64,000 bases of DNA from the NCBI GenBank assembly GCA_964034945.1, contig OZ035963.1:39004361-39068360 (forward strand). The letters run 5' to 3'. Positions 21,997 to 33,747 of this stretch are shown here, piece by piece. The notes beneath the pieces are model-generated. The model saw only the letters and a list, made by a program, of their open reading frames with translations. It did no database searches and was not told the origin of the DNA. The first letter of the stretch is position 1; every line of letters starts with the position of its first letter. Source of the stretch: Chrysopilus asiliformis. Taxonomy: Eukaryota > Arthropoda > Insecta > Diptera > Rhagionidae. Position numbers and translations under genes: made by a program.

Positions 21997-23675
21997 CAGT
22001 GGTTCCCAAAGTGGTCCCTACGGACCCCCAGGGGCCCCCGGGATCATTCAGGGGGTCCGTGGAAAATTAAAATTGATTTGGGGGTCCCTGAACAACGTCA
22101 GGGGGTCCGCGCAAGGTTTAATATGAAATAAAAAAATGGTGACACATTTTTATTAATATGGAAGTTAAAATAAATAACAATGAATAAATTATTAGCGATT
22201 TTTACGTCTATTTATAGTTAGACATATTGGGTTTTATTATTTAATATAATGCACCCTAAAAGTTATTGCTTATACTATTTTATATTTTTGTTTAATTTGT
22301 TTACTTCTGCGAATAACCAAATCCGCGAATGTTTGGAATTACTGTATATTACTGTATTATTATATTCTGTTGTGAATTAATTGGTACAAAATAAGTACCT
22401 ACACAATATGTGACATTTACATGAAATTTTATCCTCACATCTCAAATAATTAATTCAAGAGAGCGTTACATTGCAGCATTCAATTTTTATTATAATTAAC
22501 AGTGGTTTGTTGCAAATAAAATTTTTGATATTGTAACGGTCCACGGGTAAGAAGTTGCAAGGACATTCGACATTAGGGATGCCAACGATACCTCGATGTT
22601 TGCAAAACATCGAGGTATCGTTGAAAAATATCGAGTTTTAACCTCGATGTTGAACAGACCGATATATCGAGGTATCGATGTTGTTATCCACGATGTTAGA
22701 ACATTACTCTTTATAAAATTAGTAGAGCAACTAATTTTAGGACTAGAGGGACTAGTTTTTAGATAGATTTAATATAGCCACTCAAAGATTTGTTTAAATT
22801 TTCTTTGGTATCAATTTTCGGTTTCATCTTTCTACAAGATTTCGCAAAAAATACTAGACCTAGCCATGAAATTTTACAGAAAAGTGTGGTCCTGATGTGG
22901 AAATCCGTTAACCGGAAGTAACCAAAACGGCGGCTTTTTAAAAACTATGCGATTTTTTGCGATTTATTCCGAAACTAACCATTTTCCAGTAGTCTTATGT
23001 ATTACAAGACTTGGAGACAATAAAATTTGCTACATTTATGTCTTTCACGAGAACTCCGTTACGAAGATATGCCGGTATTTCAAAAAAAATAGTTTTTTGC
23101 GAATATCTCGAAAACTAATGGGTTTTTGGTGGTTCAACGTATAAGAAGAATTAAAACCGTGTTAATTCTACCTGGGTGCACTCCACCCACAGTAGAGCAT
23201 CCGCCAGGTGGCTAAATTATTTATTCAATTTAACTTTTTCAAAACATCGGAAAAACGATGTTTTCAGGACGACATCGATGTCAAACGATGTCGCCTTTAA
23301 AAAAAACATCGATTTTCGATATATCGAGGTTTTATGAACGATGTTGCATCCCTATTCGATATCTGGCGTGAACGCATCGAGAATGTTTGAGATCTGCACA
23401 TGAGAACGTTCGAGACCTCGGCCGAACATACAGGAACGTTGGCAAACGAGCCACGAATATAAAAGGCCGCGTCTTCGGCGGAGATTCAATAAATACTTCT
23501 TCAACAAAATGTTTTATTAATATTTTATTTTTACATCATCATTTACCATTCAAGACATTAAAATTAAATTTGTAATTTTTCTATTATGCATTTATGTAGT
23601 TTTTCACCCAGGGTCCATGGGCAAGTTTTGACTATGAAAAGGGGTCCGTGGGCCAAAAGAGTTTGGGAACCACTG
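21997..23675. mobile_element. hAT-type element inserted in the outer MITE
   Basis: Ends CAGTGGTTCCCAAA and TTTGGGAACCACTG are classic hAT TIRs. A perfect 8-bp duplication, GTCTAGGG, flanks it (21989-21996, 23676-23683). GGGGGTCC repeats lie just inside each end. No transposase coding; it is itself interrupted at 22574-23354. Confidence 0.9.
22574..23354. mobile_element. innermost hAT-type MITE (CATCGAT-rich)
   Basis: Ends TAGGGATGCCAACG and CGATGTTGCATCCCTA. The 8-bp duplication is TTCGACAT on the left and TTCGATAT on the right, one mismatch. The interior is full of ATATCGAGGT/ACATCGAT palindromes. A short open frame in the middle is not conserved-looking. Confidence 0.85.
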
Positions 23676-23864
23676 GTCTAGGGGCATGCCAATAATATTG
23701 TACAATATATTGCACAATAATATTGTAAGTCTAGGGGCCACATTAGGATCAAAAAATTCTTGGTATTTTCTATTTTCGATCAGATTTAGAGTCCAGCACT
23801 AGTTTTTTTTTTTTTTTATAGATCCAGCCAGAGCTTAGGGGAATAATAAATAATGCCGAAATAA

Positions 23865-24627
23865 TTAATGCCGAAGCACAGCTCGGGATGGTCGGAAGGA
23901 CAAAAGGAGATGCCGATTTATTGATTGGGTTTTAGATGCGTTGAATTCCACACGGTTGATTCTGCCCCAAGCCAGAATTGTGTTTAAGTCAGAATTCAAA
24001 GATCTAATTTGCTTACTGCGTTTCGATCGAACTGCAATGGCGTTCGATTCGGCAGGTGAACTGAAATGGTAGGAGGCGTCAAGGGAGCTGTCATCAGCGA
24101 AACAGTAAAGCGAATTGAGAGTGAGAGATAATAGATCATTAATAAATATTAAGAAAAGCGTAGGAGCTAGAACTGAGCCTTGAGGAACACCAGAGTTAAT
24201 TTTGAAGAAATCAGACTTATAACCGTCCAATACAACCCGTATTGAACGGTCAGAAAGGTAGCTCTCAATCCCTTTGGAAATCGCAGGGTTTAGACCAATA
24301 GCTCGTATCTTTGCCATCAAAGCTTTATGCCAAACACGGCCGAAAGCTTTGGAGATGTCCAATGCTATTGTTTTTGATTCGCCAAAATTATGGAGACTTT
24401 TACTCCAACGCTCGGTCAAGCTGACCAAAAGATCGCCTGTGGAGCGGCGCGCACGAAAGCCATATTGGCGATCGTTGATTAAATTATTGCGCTCTAAAAA
24501 ATTTATAATTTTGGTATTTACTAGAGTCTCCATAACCTTGGCAAGTACAGAAGTCAGAGCTATGGGTCTATAATTAGAGGAGTCTGCTTTCCAAGAAGAG
24601 GGATAAATCCCCTTAGAGAAGCTAAGG
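23865..24627 (-). pseudogene. LINE reverse transcriptase, 5'-interrupted
   Basis: The frame reads YRPIALTSVLAKVMETLV, QYGFRARRSTGDLL, the first catalytic region (ALDISKAFGRVWH), SGVPQGSVLAP, and the Y/FADD box (CFADDSS), then the thumb region with AWG and FNASKTQ. This is a non-LTR retrotransposon RT of the I/Jockey type. Its 5' part ends at the mini-me-like insertion (24628-25253), beyond which the endonuclease of the same kind of element resumes. The region between endonuclease and RT is missing. Confidence 0.85.
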
Positions 24628-25064
24628 TAAAACATAACAAAAGCTATAATTGCCAATCTGGCAATTATTGGATACCCGTATGGTGATATTCGTATCAAAA
24701 TTCGAACAGTTATACCAAAATTCCAATTTGAAGTCAAACTTTCCAATAAGATTTTTTAAAATTTATTCCAATCGGATTTTCATGTATGGGAGTTTTATGT
24801 AGAATCATATTCTAAATAACTTTTGTTCTTGGACTTTTTTGATAAAATTCATCGTTTTTGAGATATTCAGAAAAAAAAGTTTTCGTTCGTATGGGGGGTA
24901 CCCCCCCTAATGGTCCATTTTTGCCCATTAACGAACTTAGCCTCACATTTTACGAAAAACGGATCTGTGCAAAATTTTAAGTCTCTAGCTCAATCCGTGC
25001 GCCCGCAATCCGCGCCACAGACAGACGGACGGACAGACAGACAGACAGACGGACGGACAGACGG

Positions 25065-25110
<46 letters not shown>

Positions 25111-25253
25111 GGACGGACATGCAAAATTCAATTTTTTTTATCATTCTAAACACACTGGTGTAATTCATTTTTGTGTGTGATGACGGGATCTTGGCGTTAC
25201 AAACGGTAAAGCAAAGTTAATATACCCTTTGGTTTCACCATACGGGTATAAAA
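24628..25253 (+). mobile_element. mini-me-like element, full copy
   Basis: Runs from AACATAACAAAAGCTATAA to CACCATACGGGTATA in an A-rich target. Near the 5' end is the hairpin ATTGCC-AATCT-GGCAAT; the 3' end is the TATACCC/GGGTATA hairpin. The (GTCY)n tract (read on minus; CAGACGGA-type on plus) is at 25017-25112. The protein-like frames over this tract are translation of the microsatellite, not genes. Confidence 0.85.
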
Positions 25254-25261
25254 AGATAGGA

Positions 25262-25557
25262 AGAAAAAAAGTTAGGAAGAAGTGAGTAAGCACATCGTTG
25301 CGGATATAAATTGCGATACCTCTTTGACGAAAAAATATTGGCTCCAGGTGATACCCATTGACCTGAAATTGACCTGGGTCGCAATCACGATCAACTTTAG
25401 TCTCACCCAATGCCAGTACCACTGGTTTATTTTGGGTAAGGTGGATGTAAACAGAAAGATGGTTCTCCCTAATTCCGCGAACATTACAAAAATTAAATTT
25501 TGAATTTCGACTTACCGCATCGGTCCAACAAAAAACACAAAACGACAACACGGACAC
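25262..25557 (-). pseudogene. LINE endonuclease N-terminal part
   Basis: Reads FNFCNVRGIREN, LALGETKVD and QRGIAIYIRNDV, the start of the apurinic-like endonuclease of LINE ORF2 (N at motif I, E in the ETK/ETW position, G-x-A-I-Y-I-R). It is truncated by the mini-me-like element. With 23865-24627 it forms one broken LINE. The GC-richer 25560-25740 stretch to its right may be the LINE 5' region. Confidence 0.75.
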
Positions 25558-25946
25558 AAACAGTAGCCAAGTGGAGTATACGAGGATACAAAAGAGCTGG
25601 AAATGGTTAATGGTTGCTCAGTACAAAAGCCTTAAGCAACCAGATGCCAACCGCTCCTGCATCCTGCACCCCGCAGAGGCTCCACTTAGCCGGGAAAGGT
25701 GTTAAAAAGGGCCTTAAGAAGCCCTTTGCCCTGGCACTTCACTATTTTTATTTTTTTATAACACGCGGCGGACGGTTTTCGGTTTTTCGTTGTTTTGTTT
25801 TTTGTCCCGGAATACGAAAATTGTAGTGCGGTTTGTGTCGATCGAAATGCAGCCACGTCCGTTCGCTGCTACTGTCCTTAAGTGAATAAGGACAATATAG
25901 TACCGAACACAGTATTTTGTAAGGAACAAAACCACATAAACATTAA

Positions 25947-26466
25947 TGGCGTTTTCGACTGGCATGCTCTTTTTGCTCTGAAGTTGCTCTAAATTTGCTC
26001 ACTCTGAGATCTTGTGTTCGACTGAGATTTTTTGATCGCTCGAAAAAGAGTTACGTGTTCGAGTGACGCAAGTACTCCGTATGCGAGCACTAAAAGAGCA
26101 TTTTTCGAGCAATTTTGTGATCTGCCTAATGTAGTCAGATTTGAGTTGCTCTTTTGAGGTTAAGGCTAACAAAATCGTGTGGAATCGTAAATGGAAGATA
26201 TTTATGATTTTGATTTCTTGGATTCTTCTTCATCTAGTGAAGAAGAATTTCATTTGGTCAGAAATATATTAGGGCAGTGTCAACTTAAGGGGAATATATC
26301 AAAATTAATTTTAATTTGTTTTATGCTTCTTCTTGTTCTTTGAGAAATGCTCGACTCCCAAGCAGAGGTGCTCGAAATCTACTCGAGATCTGCTCGAAAT
26401 ACCTTGCTCTAAACTGGGGTAGAGCGTGCTCTGAATCTGCCCTGAATCTGCCAGTCGAAAACGTCA
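25947..26466 (+). mobile_element. PIF/Harbinger deletion derivative, 520 bp
   Basis: Ends TGGCGTTTTCGACTGGCA and TGCCAGTCGAAAACGTCA, flanked by TAA on both sides (25944-25946, 26467-26469), the 3-bp duplication of this superfamily. From 26191 a short frame starts MEDIYDFDFLDSSSSSEEE, the acidic/Ser-rich beginning typical of Harbinger nucleases, and then ends. Repeated GCTCGAAAT motifs fill the rest. Confidence 0.8.
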
Positions 26467-26469
26467 TAA

Positions 26470-27379
26470 AAATTCAGTTAACCAAAACCAGAACCAAAAT
26501 CAAATGTTTGAATTTTTATAAACCGAAATGAAAACCAAATAGAACCAAATTTTGAAATTTTAGGAACCAAAATTCCAATTCACCCTTGAACCAAAATCTA
26601 GCTACATCTAAAAACTTGTGGTTTGCTCGCGATCGAATGCAACAGCAGAGAATCGGTTTCAATTTATTCGCGAGAGAATTGAAAACATAAAATTTTCTGT
26701 GAAAAGGTTTATTTGCGAATAGATTATAGATTACGAGTCCCACTGCACAGTTTTTAAATCGTTTCTTCTATATTGTTGTAATGAAACGTCCCACAGAAGA
26801 GGTTTATTCTGGACTTCGTAAATCAGTTTATACTTCATATCCATTGTCCACAATTTTAATTTCGGTGGCATTTTATTATTTTTATTTATCTTTCTTCGCG
26901 GTAAATATAACTCGCCACTTGCTTCACGTAACGAAACTTAAGAAATGTCAAACTTTAATCAGCTGATTCCACCGAGCGCTATGATTGGCTGCGATTCCCA
27001 ATGGAGCTATTAACATGAGACTCAAGTCTAAATTAGCAATCGTAGCCGCAATCGTAGCCAGCTGTGCTCTCATAGGCCAATGTAGCCTCAATCGCAAAAG
27101 TAATCGTTAATGTGAGGCTGTAATACCTCTGTATAAACATAAGGCTTCTTCCCTGTTGATTTTATTTTGTTTTCAATATCTAGTAATAGGGCTAATATTC
27201 TAAATTTGCTTTCTCTGAAAATGAAACAGTTAAAAATCTGTATAATAATGAAAATTTTAAAAAAATACTCAGACGCCTACCACTAGGGGACAGGGTTTCA
27301 AAAAAAATCGAAGAAATTGTTTAATCAGAAATACATACTTTTCGTATGTTTTTTTTTTGTTAATTCATTGTCTTATCAA
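26470..27379. other. no gene recognised
   Basis: ACCAAAACC-rich sequence to about 26610, then AT-rich intron DNA. A 61-codon frame at 26781 has no recognisable domain and is not supported. GCAATCGTAGCC is repeated near 27040. Confidence 0.4.
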
Positions 27380-28182
27380 GGGTCTTTCAATAAGGACATA
27401 ACAATTTTGTATTTTAATAAAAACGCACCCTAAAACTGGCAATGCTAAAACGTCAGTCAAGGTTTACATTTCGTCGGCTAAAAGTGAAATTGTGCTAAGT
27501 CCATTATAACAAATTTGACAGAAGAGCAATAAAAAACCTTGTTAAATGATTTTAATTTTCATTTAAAGAAAACAGAGTCTCATTTAAAGAAAACTGAGCC
27601 CAATTTTTCTCATTTAAAGAAAACTCAGTGTTATTGAAAGAGAATTAAAACGATTTAACAAGGTTTTCATTTCTCTTCTGGAAAATTATACCAAATGGAC
27701 TTAGCACAATTTCACTTTTAGCCGACGATTTTTATCATGGTGAAGTTCACGAACGAGCAACGTTTGGAAATTATTAAAACTTACTACCGAAATTCTGAGT
27801 CCGATGAAATGATAATGAAAATGATGAAATGAAATGATGGTCCGGTCGAATGGCCACCTCGCTCATGCGATTTAACGCCGTTGGATTTCTTTTTATGGGG
27901 TTATGTTAAGTCGTTGGTTTATGCCAACAACGTTAGAGGAGCTCAGGAACAATATCGAACGCGAAATTGCCAACGTCCCGGCCCATATGTGTGGAAGAGT
28001 GGTGAAAAATTGGCTCCAAAGAATCAATCAGCAAACGTGCTCGGGGTGGCCATATGAACGACATCGAATTTCATACTTAAATGTAACATGTCTACTACAC
28101 CTAGAATAAATTTCAGTCCGATATCTCAATTATTCTGTGTTTTATTTAAATACAAAGTTGTTATGTCCTTATTGAAAGACCC
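27380..28182 (+). mobile_element. internally deleted mariner-type element with nested MITE
   Basis: TIRs GGGTCTTTCAATAAGGACAT at both ends. The transposase start (KFTNEQRLEIIKTYY, from about 27737) joins almost directly to its end (WPPRSCDLTPLDFFLWGYVKSLVY, from about 27848), so the catalytic centre is deleted apart from the last D motif. A 258-bp MITE (27471-27728) is inserted between the left TIR and the gene. It is related to the DD41D element at 32411. Confidence 0.8.
27471..27728. mobile_element. 258-bp MITE, copy 2 (inside a deleted mariner)
   Basis: Same TCGTCGGCTAAAAG ends, length and interior repeats as 18367-18624. The flanking bases are TT on both sides rather than TA. Confidence 0.85.
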
Positions 28183-28348
28183 GATATCTTAAACTAAAAA
28201 TTTACAGCAAAACCAATGGATATTTATTTTTTTTTTTCGCAAAACCCTTAGGTGTTTGGCGATAAGGCAATTCCCACTAATAATAATAGTTTTGTAATAA
28301 AATTTAAATTTACATTAAAATTTTAAATTGTTATATAATTATATATAC

Positions 28349-28475
28349 CTGAATGAACTCGCCATAATATCTCCAATATTGGACAGACACAATAGCATGA
28401 GCGGAATTCCCAAAATGGCATAAAAAATCGTTGTTACTTTACCCATATCTGTTTTTGGTGCGATGTGTCCATAAC
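28349..28475 (-). CDS. two-pore-domain K+ channel exon (pore 1 filter and M2)
   Basis: 127 bases between TCTTTTAG and CAG|GTATAT. The first base pair completes a glycine codon, giving the filter GYGHIAPKT of pore loop 1, followed by DMGK and M2 (IFYAILGIPLMLLCLSNIG) and DIMASSF. Its last two bases plus the first base of the 19706 exon make an Arg codon, and the chain continues into YWRICC. M1 and the pore-1 helix must lie on further upstream exons (higher coordinates or beyond the window); I could not find them. Confidence 0.92.
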
Positions 28476-28601
28476 CTAAAAGATTTTATGGCAATTATGA
28501 AAACATTAAAAATTTTGAGGAATTATATTTGTAATTAATTTAATTAAAATAAAAATTGTGATGTTTACTGAGCTACTTTCGATTTTATATGATTTCACAT
28601 A

Positions 28602-28859
28602 TCGTCGGCTAAAAGTGAAATTGTGCTAAGTCCATTTGGTATATTATTCCAGAAGAGAAATGAAAACCTTGTTAAATCGTTTTAATTCTCTTTCAATAAC
28701 ACTGAGGTTTCTTTAAATGAGAAAAATTGGGCTCAGTTTTCTTTAAATCAGACCCTGTTTTCTTTAAATGAAAATTAAAATGATTTAACAAGGTTTTTTA
28801 TTGCTCTTCTGTCAAATTTGGTATAATGGACTTAGCACAATTTCACTTTTAGCCGACGA
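28602..28859. mobile_element. 258-bp MITE, copy 3
   Basis: TCGTCGGCTAAAAG ends, identical length to copies 1 and 2, inverted interior orientation. It lies just upstream of the K2P pore-1 exon. Confidence 0.85.
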
Positions 28860-29214
28860 AATTTTGAATTTTAATCAAAAAGATGTTATTTTGATAATCC
28901 TTCATCAGTTCGTACACGCAAAGAAAAAAAATGATTGGGCCAATCATAAAATGAGGGAACTATCGGCCCGATTCCAGAATCCGTCGTAGCTTTATTACGA
29001 AGAACTAACTACGTTACGAATACGAAGAAATAAGTATTCCACGATCCGAACGGAATTGAACTTAGTGGTGTCAGATTAAAATCTGACTTCGAAAAATGAA
29101 TGTCTTTGTAAAAAGGTCCCTATGCAAAACTCATAAGGAATAGATTTTTGATATGGAATAGTTTCGTGAAAGAATGTCACTTTCTTGACTTAAAACTAAA
29201 AATTATTATTAATA

Positions 29215-32200
29215 ATGGATTCTGCAGTGTTTACAATTTTGTGTCTGGAAGAAGATTTATCAAAGCGTGCTTCTGACTTAAATTCTTTAATCCTACCGGA
29301 CGACAAAAACCTTTCCTCAGAAGAAATAGAAAATGGGATATCAGACCTCGCGGCAATTCTTAACAGAAATCTAGCACAACATTCGGAAGAAGTTATTTTC
29401 CGAAAAAATCAATATAGAAATATATTTGAAAAATTGAAACACATGATAGCAATTAAAACATAACAAGAGCTATAATTGCCAATCTGGCAATTATTGAAAA
29501 CCCGTATGGTGCTTTAAGTGAACGGCAAACAGTTGTATCAAAATTCCACTTTGAAGTCAAACTTTCCAATAAGATTTTTTAAAACTTGTTCCAATTGGAT
29601 TTTGATGTATGGAACGTTAATGTAGAATCATGTCCTAAACAACTTTTGTTCTTGCACTTTTTTAATAAGATGCACCATTTTTAAGATATTCGCAAAAAAC
29701 GTTTTCGTTCGTATGGGAGGTACCCCCCCCCCCCCCCCCCTAATGGTCCATTTTTGCCCATTAACGAACTTAGCCTCGCATTTTACGAAAAACGGATCTG
29801 CGTAAAATTTCAAGTCTCTAGCTCAATCCGTGCGCCCGCAATCCGCGCCACAGACAGACGGACAGACAGACGGACAGACAGACGGACAGACAGACAGACA
29901 GACGGACGGACATGCTAAATTCAACTTTTTTCATCATTCTAAACACACTGGTGTGATTCATTTTTGTGTGCGATGACGAGATCTTGGCGTTACAAACGGT
30001 AAAGCAAAGTTAATATACCCTTTGGTTTCACCATACGGGTATAAAAAGTATGGCTACGCATATTAAAGAGAATTTTGCAATCCTCATTACAATAGAGTGA
30101 GTCCGGAATACACTGAACTCTCTGCGCAAATCAGATGCCTCACTAAATAACGCTGCGTATAGAAATGAACAACCATTTTCGATCATGTCTGGAAAAAATA
30201 ATTCCATCTCCTAACGCATTTAGGGAAATTAATAAAATCACAGGCAGACGTTCATTAGCACTAAACCTCAGAAATGATCCAATAAGCTTTCAAGGCACTG
30301 TATATCACACAACCGCAGAAAAATTGGACTGCTTCAAAAATTTCTACGATGACCTGTATTCTGAAAAAAATCCTGACCACAATCCCTTATTTTACCGAAA
30401 TTACCGAAAGGAGCGAAGGATCTCAAATAACAAACTTTAATCCATCCTTGACGTCCAGCACTCCACCCATGGAAGGTCAATTCGTATCTGTGCAAAAAAT
30501 TGAGGAAATTTTAAAATATACGAATAATAAGAAATCCTGAGGTCCTGATAAATTATCCAATTTCGCCATTAGAAAGTCAGCCAAACAGATCTCTCGCCCC
30601 TTGGCTATATTGATCAACAATTGTCTGAACATAGGTTATTTCCCTACCGGATGGAAGATCGCTAAGTGGATCCCAACAGCAAAAAGTAAAACCTCTAATG
30701 ACATTGCTAGTTTCCGCCCAATATCGCTATTATCAAATCTTGGCAAAATCTTGGAACGGGTCCTACAAGAAAAAATTGAAGATTTCTGCGAATCAAATTC
30801 TCTAATCCCAAATTGTCAATTTGGATTCGAAAAAGAACACTCGACCGAACAAGCAGTTCTTCTTCTCCAAAACCACGTTCTCTCCAACCTGCGAAATAAG
30901 GAATGCACGCTCGCACTAAGCTTAAATCTGTATAAGGTCTTCGATTCTGTATGGACTAAAGGTCTCATATACAAGTTAAAAATGCTTAATTGTCCAGATC
31001 TAATACTCAGATTTCTCCCAGACAAAAAACTATACATAGAAATTGATAGTGAGAAATCGGGCCTCATAATGGTAAATTCTGGAGTACCACAAGGATCAAT
31101 CCTCGGGCCAAAGTTATTTAACATATTTCTACGTGACTTACCCTTAACAAGCACTCAGATAGCCTCGGCTAAAGCACTACTTTACGCGGACGACACAATT
31201 CTCTACGTAAATCATAAAAAGCCCTCTGAAGCTCTCAAACGGATGGAAATATACGCCTCGGAAGTATTTAGTTTTTTCCATACATGGGGTGTAGCTGTAA
31301 ACCTCAACAAATGTGAGATAATCTGTTTCCGTAACGCAACCGGCAAAAGTTACTATAAAGCAGTTAAAGAAAGTAAGAACTTAAAACTAGAGATAGAAGG
31401 AAAGCAGATCGATGAAGGCAAGCAGATCGATGAAGGCAGATCGATAAAAACAACATTAAATACTTGGGCGTGAAATTGCATCATCGATTGAAATTTAACG
31501 ATCACGCGCGATATGCGTTAGTGAAAGCAAAGATATCCGCAAATTCTTTACGGTCCCTTCTTAGCTCTAGAGCAGTCGAGAAAAGAACAAAGCTTTTAAT
31601 GTACAAGACCCTCCTTAGGCCAATTTTGGCCTACTCGTTCCCAGTCTGGATGAGTGTAATACTCATAACAGTAATTCCCAACGTAGCAGAAGAAATAGAA
31701 AGATTTGAATGGAAAATATCAAGGCAATGCCTTTCAAAATAACGTAGACCCAATAACAATTGGTATTCCAACGAATCACTGAACTCAGAAGCATCTATAA
31801 TACCAATAATTACATATCTTTCAAAGCTTGCAGCGAAACAGATTAAAAAGCTTCAGTTCCACATCACCCCTTTGCTGCGACAGGTGTACTCGGAAAATGT
31901 TCAATTTAATATTCGAGCCAGATATTATTTCTTGCCTATAAGCATTGTTAATCTCAACTCCCAAGATCTATTTGTTGTTTGTGATCATAACCCTAATAAG
32001 CTGGCTTTCTATCATAAAGTAGAACCAAATATGTATAGAGGTTGAAAAAACATTGAAATTTTTATTTATTTTCTCTCTTTTTTCCCTTTTGTTCCCCCTT
32101 TTAACATTTATTTATTTATTTTTAATTGCGATTTAGAGCAGAAGAGCAAGTTGAAAATGTCTGAGCAAATATTTAATTATAATTTACTTTCTCACTATGT

Positions 32201-32395
32201 AAATTTATTATCTTTTATTTTAATTATTTAAAGATTATTACACTCTTGTAAGTCAGAAAGTTAGTTAGACATATAGAACCTGTAAAAATTATATGAACTT
32301 AAGTCTCAATAAAACTTGAGGCCTGCGTGCGTGGGGTTCCCTGGTGAACCCCCCTCCTATCAAACCAACCAAGTCTCAATAAAACTAAATTTCAA
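29215..32395 (+). pseudogene. Jockey-type LINE ORF2, broken
   Basis: An open segment at 29215-29455 is interrupted by a mini-me-like element (29456-30046). It resumes with PEYTELSAQIRCL and FRSCLEKIIPSPNAFREI, the region before the RT. The RT follows in several frames: GPDKLSN, FRPISLLSNLGKILE, QFGFEKEHSTEQAV, SGVPQGSILGP, LYADDTILY (about 31174), then the thumb KYLGVKL and RPILAYSFPVW. Stops and frameshifts occur at about 30430, 30540, 31470 and 31740. The first catalytic Asp region reads LSLNLYKVFDSVW, so the usual D is lost. The 3' end (about 32310-32395) has repeated CAATAAAACT/TTTCAAT. Confidence 0.82.
29456..30046 (+). mobile_element. mini-me-like element inserted in the LINE
   Basis: Full-length copy with both terminal hairpins. 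The (GTCY)n tract is at 29852-29912, and a run of 17 C lies at 29725-29741. It interrupts an A-rich site between two parts of LINE ORF2. Confidence 0.85.
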
Positions 32396-32410
32396 TTTCA
32401 ATGATACATA

Positions 32411-33507
32411 TCAAGGGTGATCGAATTGGAGGTACTTTTTCCAATAGGGTTGTTTTGACAGTTCTTATGTGTCAACTGGCTTGTCTATATGACGTTTGTG
32501 TTCAGTATTCAGTGCGATTTCATCATGAATAGACTTACGTGCGAACAACGTTTACTAATTGTGGAAACTTATTTCCAAAATCAATGCTCAGTTAGGAATT
32601 GTTATTAGTAATGAGAATATTGCTGCAGTAGCGGAGAGTGTTCGTGAAGACCGTGATCAATCAATTCGTCGCCGTTCTCAAGGTTTGGGCACCTCTTATG
32701 GAACGTTGTGGCGTATTTTGAAGCATGATCTTGGTTTAAAAGCGTATAAAATACAGCTCGTTCAAGAATTAAAGCCGAGTGACCTTGGTTTACGTTTTAA
32801 TTTCGGTTTATGGGCCTTGCAACAGCTTCAGGTTGATCCTTTTTTTTATCGAAAAATTGTGTTTAGTGACGAAGCTCATTTTTGGTTAAACGGCTACGTT
32901 AACAAGCAAAATTTCCGTGTTTGGGCCGATGAACAACCAGAAGCAATCTCTTTAAAAATGTGGAAGCAGTGCGTTTTACTGTCAATAGAGCTCGCTATAG
33001 AGCAATCATTAATGAATTTTTGTTGCCAAAAATTCAAGATATTTGTGTAGCTGTCTTGTGGTTTCAACAGGATGGCGCTACATGTCATATAGCTAACGAT
33101 ACAATCGCTTTATAGAGGGAAACGTTCGATGGCAACATCATCTTAAGAAATGGTCCAGTTAATTGGCCACCGAGATCTTGTAATCTGACGCCATTGGATT
33201 ACTTTCTGTGGGGATATGTGAAATCTCTTGTTTACGTCGATCAACCCGGAACAATTACACCTTTGGAAGCAAACATAACCCGTGCTATTTGCGGAATACC
33301 GACCGATATGCTTGAAAGAGTGGTCGAAAATTGGACCCACAAAATGGACCATTTAAGAGTTAGTCGTGGGCAACATTTGAAGAAAATTATCTTTAAACAT
33401 TAAATGGCATGAACCAAACTAACAACTTAAATAAAGATTTTCCTCAATATATTAATTATTATGTGTTTTATTTAAAAAAAACAGGAAGCTCTTATTGGAT
33501 CACCCTT
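32411..33507 (+). mobile_element. DD41D mariner-type element, degenerate
   Basis: Ends AAGGGTGATCGAATTGG and its imperfect complement, with TA at both flanks. The transposase reads NRLTCEQRLLIVETYF, then GTSYGTLWRILKHDLGLKAYK, first catalytic FSDEAHFWLNGYVNKQ, second WFQQDGATCHIA, third RSCNLTPLDYFLWGYVKSLVY, C-terminal VVENW. Between the second and third Asp there are 41 residues, placing it with DD41D (rosa-like) elements. Frameshifts near 32580 and 32960 and a stop at about 33112 inactivate it. Confidence 0.82.
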
Positions 33508-33747
33508 TAATTGGGTCTAATGTGTGAAAGTTTTATACAAAAACATTGGATAACTTGTCATGCAAATTTGACATGGAACAAACTTTTATCAAAAGATCTT
33601 TCAAAAATATGAAGAATTGAACCATTCCTTCCCCCCTCTCCCTTCAATTTAAATAGTTTTTGCACAATGCACCGTATCTGAAAGTGTTTAGAATATGATT
33701 CTGAACACATTTATACACGCCTGACCTGTTGGGGGAATTTGGATGTG

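Larger units (their letters stand above)
21564..23741. mobile_element. outer MITE of a triple nest (PIF/Harbinger-like?)
   Basis: Terminal GTGGCCCCTAGAC and CAATATTATTGTGCAATAT stretches are inverted at the two ends. A TTA is near each end, compatible with a 3-bp PIF-type duplication but not clean. The middle is replaced by the inserted hAT at 21997-23675. Confidence 0.65.

Noticed and set aside
24910..25168. Frames rich in TDGQTDRR or CLSVCPSV residues (also at 33958, 35286, 36260, 43162)
   Set aside because: They are translations of the (GTCY)n microsatellite in mini-me-like elements, open in several frames on both strands.
26781..26966. 61-codon frame with a hydrophobic stretch
   Set aside because: No recognisable domain, splice context or repeat family; open by chance in AT-rich DNA.
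29215..29463. 82-codon frame as a small host gene
   Set aside because: It sits directly before the interrupted LINE ORF2 in the same orientation, and its last codons come from the mini-me-like insertion; best read as the region between LINE endonuclease and RT.
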